Shown here: positions 1-6,493 of the stretch, piece after piece
Layout: the number at the start of each line of letters is the position of its first letter
Numbering within the stretch: position 1 is the first letter of the stretch
From: Pseudobdellovibrionaceae bacterium
GTDB lineage: Bacteria > Bdellovibrionota > Bdellovibrionia > Bdellovibrionales > Bdellovibrionaceae
Assembly: GCA_947374445.1 (NCBI GenBank)
Contig: CANCBY010000015.1
Span: 1 to 24,076, forward strand
Reading direction: 5' to 3'
DNA: 24,076 bases
Notes under the pieces: model-generated
The model's input: only the letters and a program-made list of their open reading frames with translations
Database searches by the model: none
Told to the model about the DNA's origin: nothing
Translations under genes and position numbers: made by a program

Positions 1-83
1 AAGGCCTCAATCACACGCGGGTGAAGGTTGACAGGTCCAGGGGCCAAGACATTGTAGGCGGGAACAGCGCTTTGTAGTTGCAA
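1..83 (-). CDS. Class V (PLP-dependent) aminotransferase, N-terminal fragment
   Basis: Partial gene: 27 codons and two bases are visible before the window edge. Translation from the TTG at 83-81 begins MQLQSAVPAYNVLAPGPVNL and continues HPRVIEA. The 'APGPVNLHPRV' stretch matches the start of class V aminotransferases of the alanine-glyoxylate / serine-glyoxylate / phosphoserine type, which open with a TPGPVxVxPRV motif. No ATG is available in frame. The TTG is supported by a GGAG Shine-Dalgarno (minus strand, 93-90) six bases upstream, separated by a run of A/T. The gene diverges from lptE with only 36 bp between the start codons. Substrate specificity cannot be judged from this fragment. The PLP lysine lies outside the window. 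Confidence 0.72.
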   Translation of the reverse strand, partial: MQLQSAVPAYNVLAPGPVNLHPRVIEA

Positions 84-119
84 AAAAAACTCCGTCTCGA
101 GTAGGCTACAGCAAAGAAG

Positions 120-740
120 ATGACAAAAACATATCATGATCTTTTTAAAATCGTCAGCAACTTCTCTGGTCTAATTTTTAGACTGCTTTTTCGGTTGCCA
201 TTAGTGTTTGCTTTATCTGGTTGCGCCTATCATTTGACCGGCCCGAATCGCAGTTTGCCGCAGGGCTATCATCAAATGTCTGTTCCCATATTTAAAAACT
301 ACTCGCAAGAAGTGGGCGTTGAGGTTTCTTTTACAAATTCTTTCATTCAAGAGTTTCGCCGCTCGCAAGTGGCTAAAGTGGTTGATCCTGCGCAGGCCGA
401 AGTTGTGATTGAAGGCGAGATCCGCTCGATTGGCTACACGGGATCTGGCAAAATTGATCTGGTGACAAAAGATACAAAGATCGCAACCGGCCCGGTTCTG
501 GCGACAGCTTATGATATTGCTGTTGTTGTAGGCATTACGGTGCGACGCTTGTCTGACAAGACTGTTTTGTGGGCAGGGGAGTTCAATCGCACAACAACTT
601 ACTCGGCGCCGCAAGTCACATTGGCTGGAATTAACACGGTGAATCCGCTTTACAATTTGTCAGCGCGGCGGCAAACCATTGACTCGATGGCGAACGACAT
701 GATGGCCGAAGCTCATGATCGTATCACCGAGAATTTTTAG
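120..740 (+). CDS. lptE: LPS-assembly lipoprotein LptE
   Basis: LptE is the outer-membrane lipoprotein that plugs the LptD barrel and helps insert lipopolysaccharide into the outer leaflet. The 206-residue product has a hydrophobic N-terminal segment (about 18-34) ending in lipobox LSGC, so the lipidated cysteine is C35. Directly after it comes AYHLTGP...LPQGYHQMSVPIF, the typical LptE opening (Y-x-L, then a strand leading to a 'vpiFkN' motif), followed by 'SFTNSFIQEFRRS', the conserved helix. The start ATG has only a purine-rich AAAGAAG immediately before it, so the exact start is uncertain, but no other ATG precedes the lipobox. It is followed by holA; lptE-holA adjacency is common in proteobacteria and supports both calls. 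It diverges tightly from the aminotransferase gene, so its promoter must overlap that gene's 5' end. Confidence 0.9.
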   Translation: MTKTYHDLFKIVSNFSGLIFRLLFRLPLVFALSGCAYHLTGPNRSLPQGYHQMSVPIFKNYSQEVGVEVSFTNSFIQEFRRSQVAKVVDPAQAEVVIEGEIRSIGYTGSGKIDLVTKDTKIATGPVLATAYDIAVVVGITVRRLSDKTVLWAGEFNRTTTYSAPQVTLAGINTVNPLYNLSARRQTIDSMANDMMAEAHDRITENF

Positions 741-741
741 C

Positions 742-760
742 AACGAGTAAACCACTCGTT
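742..760 (+). promoter_or_regulatory. Perfect hairpin between lptE and holA
   Basis: AACGAGT (742-748) and ACTCGTT (754-760) form a perfect 7-bp stem with a 5-nt loop. It starts one base after the lptE stop codon and ends 10 bases before the holA Shine-Dalgarno GGAG (771-774). There is no T-tract, so it is not a typical intrinsic terminator. It could tune RNA stability or holA translation. Function is inference only. Confidence 0.45.
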
Positions 761-785
761 CTTTGAGAAAGGAGCTGCTCACAAA

Positions 786-1859
786 ATGCCAAATCTCGAA
801 CCTCAGCAGCTCTACTCGCAAGTCGAAAAATCCATCGAAGCACAAACCTTTAAGCCGCTTTATTTTTTCTTTGGCGAAGAGCCATATCTCATCCAACAAG
901 CCGTGCAGTATCTTAAAGTTTGCGCTTTGGCGGGCGGTGCCGCTGATTTTAACTTCAGTTCTTTTTACGCAGCTGATGTGAGTGTCAGCCAAGTTCGCGA
1001 TGAGGTTGAGACTTTGCCGATGATGGCTCCGCGCCGGGTGATTTTGCTGCGTGAAGTGCAAGATCTCACCGAAAAAGAGTGGCAAGAGCTAGAGACTCTT
1101 TTTACGACTCCTGTGGATTCTTCTGTTTTTATTCTTGTCGGCAGCAAAATTGATAAGCGCAAAAAGTTTTTTAAAATTCTTTTAGAACAAGCCCAAACAG
1201 TTGAGTTTAAAAAACCCTTCGAGAATCAAGTTTCGGGTTGGATTCGTCACATCTGCAAGGGTCATGCACTCGGTATCAGCGACGAGGCGATACAGCTTTT
1301 GCATCGCTTGGTCGGCAGCCAGTTGACAGAGATCGAAGCTGAAATCCGAAAGCTGGCAGACTTCATCAGCCCGAAAACAGAGATCGCTCTTGAAGATGTT
1401 GCTCAGTGTGTTTCTAAAAAGCGCGAAGAAAATGTTTTTGATCTTTGCGAGAGTATTGCTAACGGCGACCGCGTCGGTGCTCTTGAGCAATTGGTGCAAT
1501 TATTGGATCAAGGGCAAAACGAAGTCGGCATTGTCAGTTTGATCTCAAGACATATTCGCATTTTGCAGTTGATCCGTCAGGGTCTAGACCAAAATCTAAC
1601 TGGTCAAAAGTTGGCGGCTCTGGCTCAAGTGCCACCGTACTATGTTCAAGATTATACGCGCCAAAGTCGTAAATGGACTATGCGAAGACTCGAGCAAGCA
1701 CTTTTGGTCTTGGCTGAGACCGATAAGGCGCTGAAATCTTCTCCGTTGTCAGGGCATATCTGGCTAGAAAATCTCATTTTGAAAATCTGCGCCCCACAAA
1801 ACACACTGGGCGCAAGCTCAGAGCGACAAGAGGCTACGGAGTCGCGCTTTTCGTTCTAA
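786..1859 (+). CDS. holA: DNA polymerase III subunit delta
   Basis: HolA is the delta subunit of the clamp loader; it opens the beta sliding clamp during DNA replication. The 357-residue protein shows the family layout. An N-terminal segment 'PLYFFFGEEPYLIQQAV' (around 23-39) corresponds to the usual 'pvYlllGeEpyli' strand-loop. A RecQ/AAA-like fold follows with 'RRVILLREVQDL' and 'SSVFILVGSKIDKRKKFFK'. The C-terminal helical domain contains the classic 'VGSQLTEIEAEIRKLADF', 'ENVFDLCESIANGD' and 'PPYYVQDYTRQSRKW' segments. Length is close to the usual 330-350. The ATG is preceded by AAAGGAG with an 11-base spacer, a little long. It lies downstream of lptE and is probably co-transcribed with it. 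Confidence 0.93.
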   Translation: MPNLEPQQLYSQVEKSIEAQTFKPLYFFFGEEPYLIQQAVQYLKVCALAGGAADFNFSSFYAADVSVSQVRDEVETLPMMAPRRVILLREVQDLTEKEWQELETLFTTPVDSSVFILVGSKIDKRKKFFKILLEQAQTVEFKKPFENQVSGWIRHICKGHALGISDEAIQLLHRLVGSQLTEIEAEIRKLADFISPKTEIALEDVAQCVSKKREENVFDLCESIANGDRVGALEQLVQLLDQGQNEVGIVSLISRHIRILQLIRQGLDQNLTGQKLAALAQVPPYYVQDYTRQSRKWTMRRLEQALLVLAETDKALKSSPLSGHIWLENLILKICAPQNTLGASSERQEATESRFSF

Positions 1860-1876
1860 TTTTGGACCTAAAAAGC

Positions 1877-1904
1877 TAAATATTTTTCTGCGCTTTTCCG
1901 ATAA
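1877..1904 (+). promoter_or_regulatory. Possible sigma-28 (FliA)-type promoter before the PilZ gene
   Basis: TAAA (1877-1880), a 16-base spacer and TCCGATAA (1897-1904) resemble the flagellar sigma-28 consensus TAAA-N15-GCCGATAA. The PilZ ATG begins seven bases after this -10 element and no Shine-Dalgarno is visible, so the transcript would be nearly leaderless. This is a pattern match only. Confidence 0.35.
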
Positions 1905-1910
1905 ATACTC

Positions 1911-2267
1911 ATGTCGACAAAAGCCGTTCAAGACCAAGTCTCAAGAAGAAAGTATCCACGCCGCAACTTTCGCCGAAAAATGGGCATCCTATTTGAAGGC
2001 AAGTATTGGATGGGGAATGGTGTTGAGGTCGGTGAAGGCGGCGTGAGCTTTTTGCTGGGCCAGGCTTTTCCTGAAGGACGCAGCCTAGTAATTAATTTTC
2101 AAGTTCCAAGCGGTGCTTTTGTGACTGTGCAAGCGGAGATCCGCAATGTAAAAAAAGACCTGCGAACAGGTCTTTTTAGCTACGGCACTCTTTTTAAGAC
2201 GCTCAAATTTGAGCACAAAAAAGACATCCGTTCATATGTCTCTGCCCGAAGCGAATCCGAGCAGTAA
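1911..2267 (+). CDS. Small single-domain PilZ protein with a degenerate c-di-GMP motif
   Basis: This 118-residue cytoplasmic protein is almost entirely a PilZ domain, the family that binds cyclic di-GMP to control motility, polysaccharide or predation behaviour. The first binding motif RxxxR is present (R13-KYP-R17, in a very basic N terminus). The second motif, normally D/NxSxxG, reads E-V-G-E-G-G, so the Asp/Asn and Ser are replaced. Ligand binding may be weak or lost, as in several protein-protein-type PilZ domains. The ATG at 1911 has no clear ribosome-binding site, and a leaderless transcript is possible. The next in-frame ATG (1981) would delete the RxxxR motif. A strong bidirectional terminator hairpin (2151-2177) lies inside this reading frame. 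The gene is convergent with rpsT, 14 bases apart. Confidence 0.78.
   Translation: MSTKAVQDQVSRRKYPRRNFRRKMGILFEGKYWMGNGVEVGEGGVSFLLGQAFPEGRSLVINFQVPSGAFVTVQAEIRNVKKDLRTGLFSYGTLFKTLKFEHKKDIRSYVSARSESEQ
2151..2177. terminator. Bidirectional intrinsic terminator inside the PilZ gene
   Basis: The core is GACCTG-CGAA-CAGGTC (2157-2172), a perfect 6-bp stem with a tetraloop. It is extended by flanking A-run (2150-2156) and T-run (2173-2177) pairs to an 11-bp stem. Read on the minus strand it is followed by seven T, and on the plus strand by five T. On the minus strand it lies about 105-130 bases past the rpsT stop codon, so it is the best candidate terminator for rpsT. On the plus strand it falls within PilZ codons 81-89. 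Confidence 0.72.
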
Positions 2268-2281
2268 CAAATAAATTTAGA

Positions 2282-2545
2282 CTATTTTAAGAAAGCTTGA
2301 GCGCGTGCTGAAAGACGGCCAATTTTTCGTGAAGCTGTGGTGCGAGCAAAAACGCCTTTTTGAGCGGCTTTGTCGATTTTGCTCACAAAAGTTTTAAGCA
2401 AAGCAGCGACATCTTTTGATTTCGCTTCGATAGCTTTCACTAGATTTTTCTCGTGAGTTTTAACTGAGCTTTTTACTTTTGTGTTGCGGTCTTCGCGTTT
2501 GATGGCTTGACGAGCTCTTTTTTCTGCCGACTTATGATTTGCCAA
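2282..2545 (-). CDS. rpsT: 30S ribosomal protein S20
   Basis: S20 binds 16S rRNA early in small-subunit assembly. The 87-residue product begins MANHKSAEKRARQAIKRE, the near-invariant S20 N terminus, and contains 'KVKSSVKTHEKNLVKAIE' and the C-terminal 'GVFARTTASRKIGRLSARAQAF' typical of the family. Translation starts at TTG (2545-2543), not ATG. GGAGG (minus strand, 2554-2550) is placed four to five bases upstream, which leaves no doubt about the start. E. coli rpsT also uses UUG, linked there to S20 autoregulation of its own translation; the same control here is an inference. It diverges from murJ and converges on the PilZ gene. Confidence 0.96.
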   Translation of the reverse strand: MANHKSAEKRARQAIKREDRNTKVKSSVKTHEKNLVKAIEAKSKDVAALLKTFVSKIDKAAQKGVFARTTASRKIGRLSARAQAFLK

Positions 2546-2727
2546 GGATTCCTCCGTTATAAGAATCTTTAAGTGATCTTTAATGTGTTTTCAAAACAGT
2601 AACCTTAAATTTAATCTAAATTTTAAGTCAAAACTTCAACTTAAAACAATTTTAAGCAAGACAGTCTTTTCAGACGACTTCCAAAACACGATTGGTTAAC
2701 ATGACCCCGAACAAGATGCAATAGGCA

Positions 2728-4404
2728 ATGGGGATGAAAATGACCAAACAGATGACCGACCAGGTGAATGAGCGACAGGCAGCGAATGCCAAGGAATCTG
2801 CTGAAAGTTCAAAGAATGTGGTCATTTACGCCCTTTCGATGGCCTTTGGAACCATGACCTCAAGGGTTTTGGGCCTCGTTAGAGATATGGCTTTTACCGC
2901 CCTTTTTTCGCGGACGGTGACCGATGCGTGGACCACGGCCTTTCGCCTCCCCAATATGTTCCGCAGGCTTTTGGGCGAAGGGGCTCTGAGTGTCAGCTTC
3001 ATTCCCATCTTTGTGGAATCCAGAATTCATGACCCCTCAGGCGTTCGCAGCCGCAACCTGGTGAATGGCCTCTACACCTTGCTTTTGATCACCCTGATGG
3101 TGCTCACAACCTTAGGGACTATCTTTACCGAGCAGATTTTGAATGTGCTGCTCGATCCACATTATTCTGATATCGCGGGCAAGTTTGAGCTCACGGTTCG
3201 GATGTCGCGAATCATGTTTTCCTTTGTGTTTATGATAAGTTCCTACGCTTTCTTTATGGGAATCCTCAATGCCCTTGGGAAGTACGCACTCGCGGCCATT
3301 GCGCCGACTTTGTGGAATATCACCATGATTATCACCACTTTTATTCCGCAGAGTTGGCTGGGGAGCCCGGGCGATGCGATCGCATGGGGCGTGGTTGTGG
3401 GCGGTGCCTTTCAGGCGGGGCTTTTAGTGCCGGCGCTGATCAAGGCGGGATATTTTCCGCGGCTTCGGGGGGACTTGAAGGAGTGTTTCACTAACCCCGA
3501 TGTGCTTAAGATTTTTCGTAATATGCTGCCCGGGATGGTCGGCTTGGGACTTTTGCAGATCACAACTATCGTGAACCTGCGCTTTGCTAGTAATTTGGGC
3601 GAGGGGCCGATCTCTTACATTTACTTGGCGGACCGGCTGTTGGAGCTGCCGCTGTCTTTGGTGTCGGTAAGCCTTGGCACAGCATTGCTGCCGACATTGG
3701 CAGCAATGTGGTCAAGGGGTGATCGCCTTAAGATGTTTGAGACCTCAAACTACTACCTGCGCTTGAATCTGTTTGTGGCGGTGCCGGCGGCGATTGGTCT
3801 TTTTGTGATGGCCGAGCCGATTGTTGAAATGCTTTTTCAGCGCGGACAGTTTACTCCAGAGGCCACTTTGGCCACAGCATCAGTTGTCAGAGTGTATTCA
3901 TTTATCTTGATGTCGACCAGCTGCGTGCGGGTGTTGGTGCCAAGCTTTTACGCGATTAAAAACACTTGGCTGCCGGCGGCGGTTTCTGGAGTGTGCTTAA
4001 CAGTTCATATTTTGGTGGCGCCATGGTTGATGAAAAACTGGGGGCTTCAGGGGCTGGTGGCTTCATCGTTTGTGAGTGCAAGTCTCAATATGGTTTTACT
4101 ATTGACTGCCTATCAGATTTTGATCGGGCCATTTGGTATTTTGAAGTTGATTACAAGTTTGCTTAAATTTGCAGTGGCGGGAGTGGGGCTTTGGTTTGTG
4201 CTCGGTTACTACTCGCAAGTGCACTCGCTGATTGGGCTTGGGCGTGTGGGTTTGTTGCTCTCGGTATTTGTGACGATCGGTGCGGGCGGATTGGTTTACG
4301 CAGGACTTGCTTGGGCGTTTCGCTGTGAGGAGCTCACGCAGACGGTGGGCACCGTCGTAGCTAAAGTGCTGCGCCGGTTGAAAAAGAAGTCAGTCTCGGT
4401 TTAG
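2728..4404 (+). CDS. murJ: Lipid II flippase MurJ (MviN)
   Basis: MurJ is an inner-membrane MOP-superfamily transporter that flips lipid II to the periplasm for peptidoglycan synthesis. The 558-residue product has the hallmark N-terminal block 'SRVLGLVRDMAFTALF' followed by 'AWTTAFRLPNMFRRLLGEGALS', which includes the conserved arginines of the central cavity. About 14 hydrophobic segments follow, including 'PGMVGLGLLQI', 'YLADRLLELPLSLVSVSLGTALLPTL' and 'LFQRGQFTPEAT', all family signatures. A polar extension of about 30 residues precedes the first membrane helix. Candidate ATGs lie at 2728, 2734 and 2740; the last has GGGG six bases upstream and may be the true start. The stop codon overlaps the tail of the convergent ankyrin gene by four bases. 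Confidence 0.94.
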   Translation: MGMKMTKQMTDQVNERQAANAKESAESSKNVVIYALSMAFGTMTSRVLGLVRDMAFTALFSRTVTDAWTTAFRLPNMFRRLLGEGALSVSFIPIFVESRIHDPSGVRSRNLVNGLYTLLLITLMVLTTLGTIFTEQILNVLLDPHYSDIAGKFELTVRMSRIMFSFVFMISSYAFFMGILNALGKYALAAIAPTLWNITMIITTFIPQSWLGSPGDAIAWGVVVGGAFQAGLLVPALIKAGYFPRLRGDLKECFTNPDVLKIFRNMLPGMVGLGLLQITTIVNLRFASNLGEGPISYIYLADRLLELPLSLVSVSLGTALLPTLAAMWSRGDRLKMFETSNYYLRLNLFVAVPAAIGLFVMAEPIVEMLFQRGQFTPEATLATASVVRVYSFILMSTSCVRVLVPSFYAIKNTWLPAAVSGVCLTVHILVAPWLMKNWGLQGLVASSFVSASLNMVLLLTAYQILIGPFGILKLITSLLKFAVAGVGLWFVLGYYSQVHSLIGLGRVGLLLSVFVTIGAGGLVYAGLAWAFRCEELTQTVGTVVAKVLRRLKKKSVSV

Positions 4405-5120
4405 TTTCGCTTTTTCTTTTTTTGTGAGTATTTTTTGATAAGTTGAACGCCCTCTTTCCATTGCTGTTCATCAGCCAAGGTCAGAGGGGTGTCGTTCTCT
4501 TTGCTGAGAATCATTGGTGTTGCGCCCAGCTCGAGAAGGCTTTTAACGAGGCCTAGATTTTCCTGGCGGACCGCATAGAACAAAGGTGTCCAGCCATCTT
4601 CGTTGGGTGTGTTGAGTTCTTCGATTTGGCTTTTTGATTTGAGAAAAGCTTCAAAGCTTGCTTTGTTGCCACTTTGAATCGCAATCATAAAGGCTGAGAT
4701 TCCGTCTGCTCGAAAAGATTTTGTGGCAGCGCCGTTTTCTAGAAGCCAGTTGAGTGCTTTGGTTTTTGAAGTGGCTGCTGCGTAAAAAAGCGGAGTATCG
4801 CCACTCAAGTCATACTCGTTGAGGCTTTCTACATTTTTGTTTTCGGCATTGAATAAAAATTCTAGCACTGCAACTTGGTCGCGAGAGGCCGCTAGCATCA
4901 TCAAGCTTGTGGCGCTTTTGTTGTTGGCTTTTTTGCACTCGCTTAAGTTTTTTTGTAGCTCGGGGATATTGCCTTCGGCCACGATGCGAAAGCAGGGATT
5001 GGCTTCTTCGGGTGTGGTGGCGGCTGGTTTGTGGGCGCAAGAAACGGCGGTCGCAGTGGCCACCGCGGCGAATGCGAGTGTGAATGCTTTAACTTTAAGA
5101 GGTCGTAAATTTGTGCTCAT
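4401..5120 (-). CDS. Ankyrin-repeat lipoprotein
   Basis: Starting at the ATG at 5120-5118 gives 239 residues: a basic N terminus, a hydrophobic segment (about 12-27) and a lipobox AVSC with Cys28, so a lipoprotein is predicted. Starting 26 codons upstream would bury this signal, so the shorter form is preferred, although no good ribosome-binding site is visible. About five ankyrin repeats follow, for example 'SATSLMMLAASRDQVAVLEF', 'GDTPLFYAAATSKTKALNWL', 'GISAFMIAIQSGNKASFEAF' and 'GWTPLFYAVRQENLGLVKSL'. Ankyrin arrays bind proteins; the partner is unknown, and an envelope scaffold is a reasonable guess. The C terminus is a lysine-rich tail. The gene is convergent with murJ and shares four bases with its 3' end. 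Confidence 0.8.
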   Translation of the reverse strand: MSTNLRPLKVKAFTLAFAAVATATAVSCAHKPAATTPEEANPCFRIVAEGNIPELQKNLSECKKANNKSATSLMMLAASRDQVAVLEFLFNAENKNVESLNEYDLSGDTPLFYAAATSKTKALNWLLENGAATKSFRADGISAFMIAIQSGNKASFEAFLKSKSQIEELNTPNEDGWTPLFYAVRQENLGLVKSLLELGATPMILSKENDTPLTLADEQQWKEGVQLIKKYSQKKKKRN

Positions 5121-5254
5121 AGAAACAACGCTAGCGAAGGTTACAAAAATAGTCACTGCTAGAGGGCTTTTCGACAAGGATCTGGGCCTTGCTCCCATTG
5201 CATTGTTTTAAGGGGTGGAATGGCTTTCGCTCTGTTTATGGGTTGGTGCCCTGT

Positions 5255-5282
5255 TTGGACCTAGGTCTGCTAAGTCTAAATA
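5255..5282 (+). promoter_or_regulatory. Weak sigma-70-like promoter candidate with a palindromic -35 region
   Basis: TTGGAC (5255-5260), a 16-base spacer and TAAATA (5277-5282) lie 33 bases before the ATG at 5316. The -35 box overlaps the perfect 10-bp palindrome GACCTAGGTC (5258-5267), which could be an operator. The -10 match is poor. Confidence 0.3.
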
Positions 5283-5315
5283 AAGGCAATGGTTATCTTT
5301 ACGAGAGGTGAGCAT

Positions 5316-5789
5316 ATGAAGGCTTTGATGATTTATGTCTCGATGATGTCATTCCTATTTGCATTGGCTGCAGCCCATGCTCACGCCAGCAGTCAAACTC
5401 CTTCGTGCCGCGTACATATCGCAACCAAATTAGACGATGCTGACATTGGAAACATCTTAAGTCGCGCGGGTGCATTTGCTGATGGCGCTTTGGTTCGCTT
5501 GGACAGCGCTGAGAACCCTAAATATTTGCTTGAGATGTTAAAGTCAGGTGGAGACGGGCAAGTGGTGTCGATGCGTCCTTCTCTTTTCGCGGGAGATTTG
5601 ATTTTGATGCAGGTCACTCGCCAAGTTGAAAATCAATTTAAGATGACCGAGCTTCGCAATATGATCGTGGGATATCGAATCGCCGACTCTTGCGAGCAAG
5701 TTCAAGCTCAGGGCGTTAACATTGAGAGATGTGCGCTCCGTGAAGTTTCGAATGTGAAAGAAAAGCTCGAGGGGATTTGTCGGAAGTAG
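5316..5789 (+). CDS. Small exported protein of unknown function
   Basis: I do not recognise a family. The ATG at 5316 is preceded by GAGAGGTG with about five bases of spacing and is preferred over an upstream in-frame ATG at 5289. The 157-residue product has a classic Sec signal peptide (MKALMIYVSMMSFLFALAAA, with AHA-type cleavage near residue 24). The mature part is a soluble domain of about 130 residues with four cysteines (near the start of the mature protein, 'DSCEQ', 'ERCALRE' and the terminal 'GICRK'), consistent with periplasmic disulfides. It contains the phrases 'IATKLDDADIGNILSRAGA' and 'GDLILMQVTRQVENQFKMT'. It stands alone between the ankyrin gene and the accessory pair downstream, with a possible promoter at 5255. 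Confidence 0.72.
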   Translation: MKALMIYVSMMSFLFALAAAHAHASSQTPSCRVHIATKLDDADIGNILSRAGAFADGALVRLDSAENPKYLLEMLKSGGDGQVVSMRPSLFAGDLILMQVTRQVENQFKMTELRNMIVGYRIADSCEQVQAQGVNIERCALREVSNVKEKLEGICRK

Positions 5790-5827
5790 TGTGAGTTTAT
5801 TTATTAAATCTACGCGTATTTCGCTCC

Positions 5828-6439
5828 TTATTTTTCAGATTCGGTGACTTTTGCCACGGACTTTGAGGTGCGTGGCTTTTGCCGTCGGCCAATTCTAAAA
5901 TTTGTTAAATCAAGATCAAATTTGTCCACCGTAAATTCACAATTAAAATTTGTTTCCGCGAACCATTCCATCAGCTCTTGGTGCCGCTCGTGTTTTCGGT
6001 TTTTAACAGCCTCTTTAAATTCCTGAAATCCATGGGGACCTCCGCAGTCTTCTGGTGGCGCAGAATTTTCTCCTGCCAGACAAACTGGATATTTTTCTTT
6101 TTCATCAGCATCAACAAATTTTTCAAAAACAATCTTGTGCGACCACCAGTCACCAAAATCATAAATAAATTCAAATTCAGGAAACGTGTTCGCAATAGTT
6201 CCGACCTTTATTTTCGAATCGTCCAGCCATCCCACACATTCAGTGTCAAATTCTGGATCCGAATATTCATCATTATTTATTTTGAAAAAATAGCTATGGT
6301 AACCTTTCCACCAAAAGACATCTTGAATAGCATAGTGTAGACTTCTGAGAGATGCAGCTTCAAGAATTTGAAGTCGGCGCCAGACTTCAGGTTTTGTATT
6401 ATTTAATACGACTTTGAATTGTACTGCCTTCTGAGCCAT
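5828..6439 (-). CDS. Plasmid pRiA4b ORF-3-like family protein
   Basis: The 203-residue product matches the PRiA4_ORF3 family (also seen as an IS1096-type passenger). It has 'AVQFKVVLNNTKPEVWRRLQI' near the start, 'LRSLHYAIQDVFWWKGYHSYFF', 'EFIYDFGDWWSHKIVFEK', and a cysteine-containing 'YPVCLAGENSAPPEDCGGPHGFQEF' block, in the canonical order. The biochemical role of the family is not established; it is often carried on plasmids, mobile elements and genomic islands. The ATG at 6439 has TTGGGG upstream; a GTG six codons earlier (6457) is a less likely start. It sits 54 bases downstream of the ATPase gene on the same strand, and both are more AT-rich than the neighbouring clusters, which suggests an acquired pair. 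Confidence 0.85.
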   Translation of the reverse strand: MAQKAVQFKVVLNNTKPEVWRRLQILEAASLRSLHYAIQDVFWWKGYHSYFFKINNDEYSDPEFDTECVGWLDDSKIKVGTIANTFPEFEFIYDFGDWWSHKIVFEKFVDADEKEKYPVCLAGENSAPPEDCGGPHGFQEFKEAVKNRKHERHQELMEWFAETNFNCEFTVDKFDLDLTNFRIGRRQKPRTSKSVAKVTESEK

Positions 6440-6493
6440 TGAGTTCCCCAATGCCACAATTTTTGCAGATTAATTCGATCTTTTCAAGCAACT

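Noticed and set aside
4381..4425. A-run/T-run pairing at the murJ-ankyrin junction as a terminator
   Set aside because: The possible stem is almost entirely A-T and has a long loop; not a convincing intrinsic terminator.
4819..5211. 130-codon open frame on the plus strand opposite the ankyrin gene
   Set aside because: Fully antisense to a gene with clear ankyrin repeats and a lipobox; no recognisable protein features of its own.
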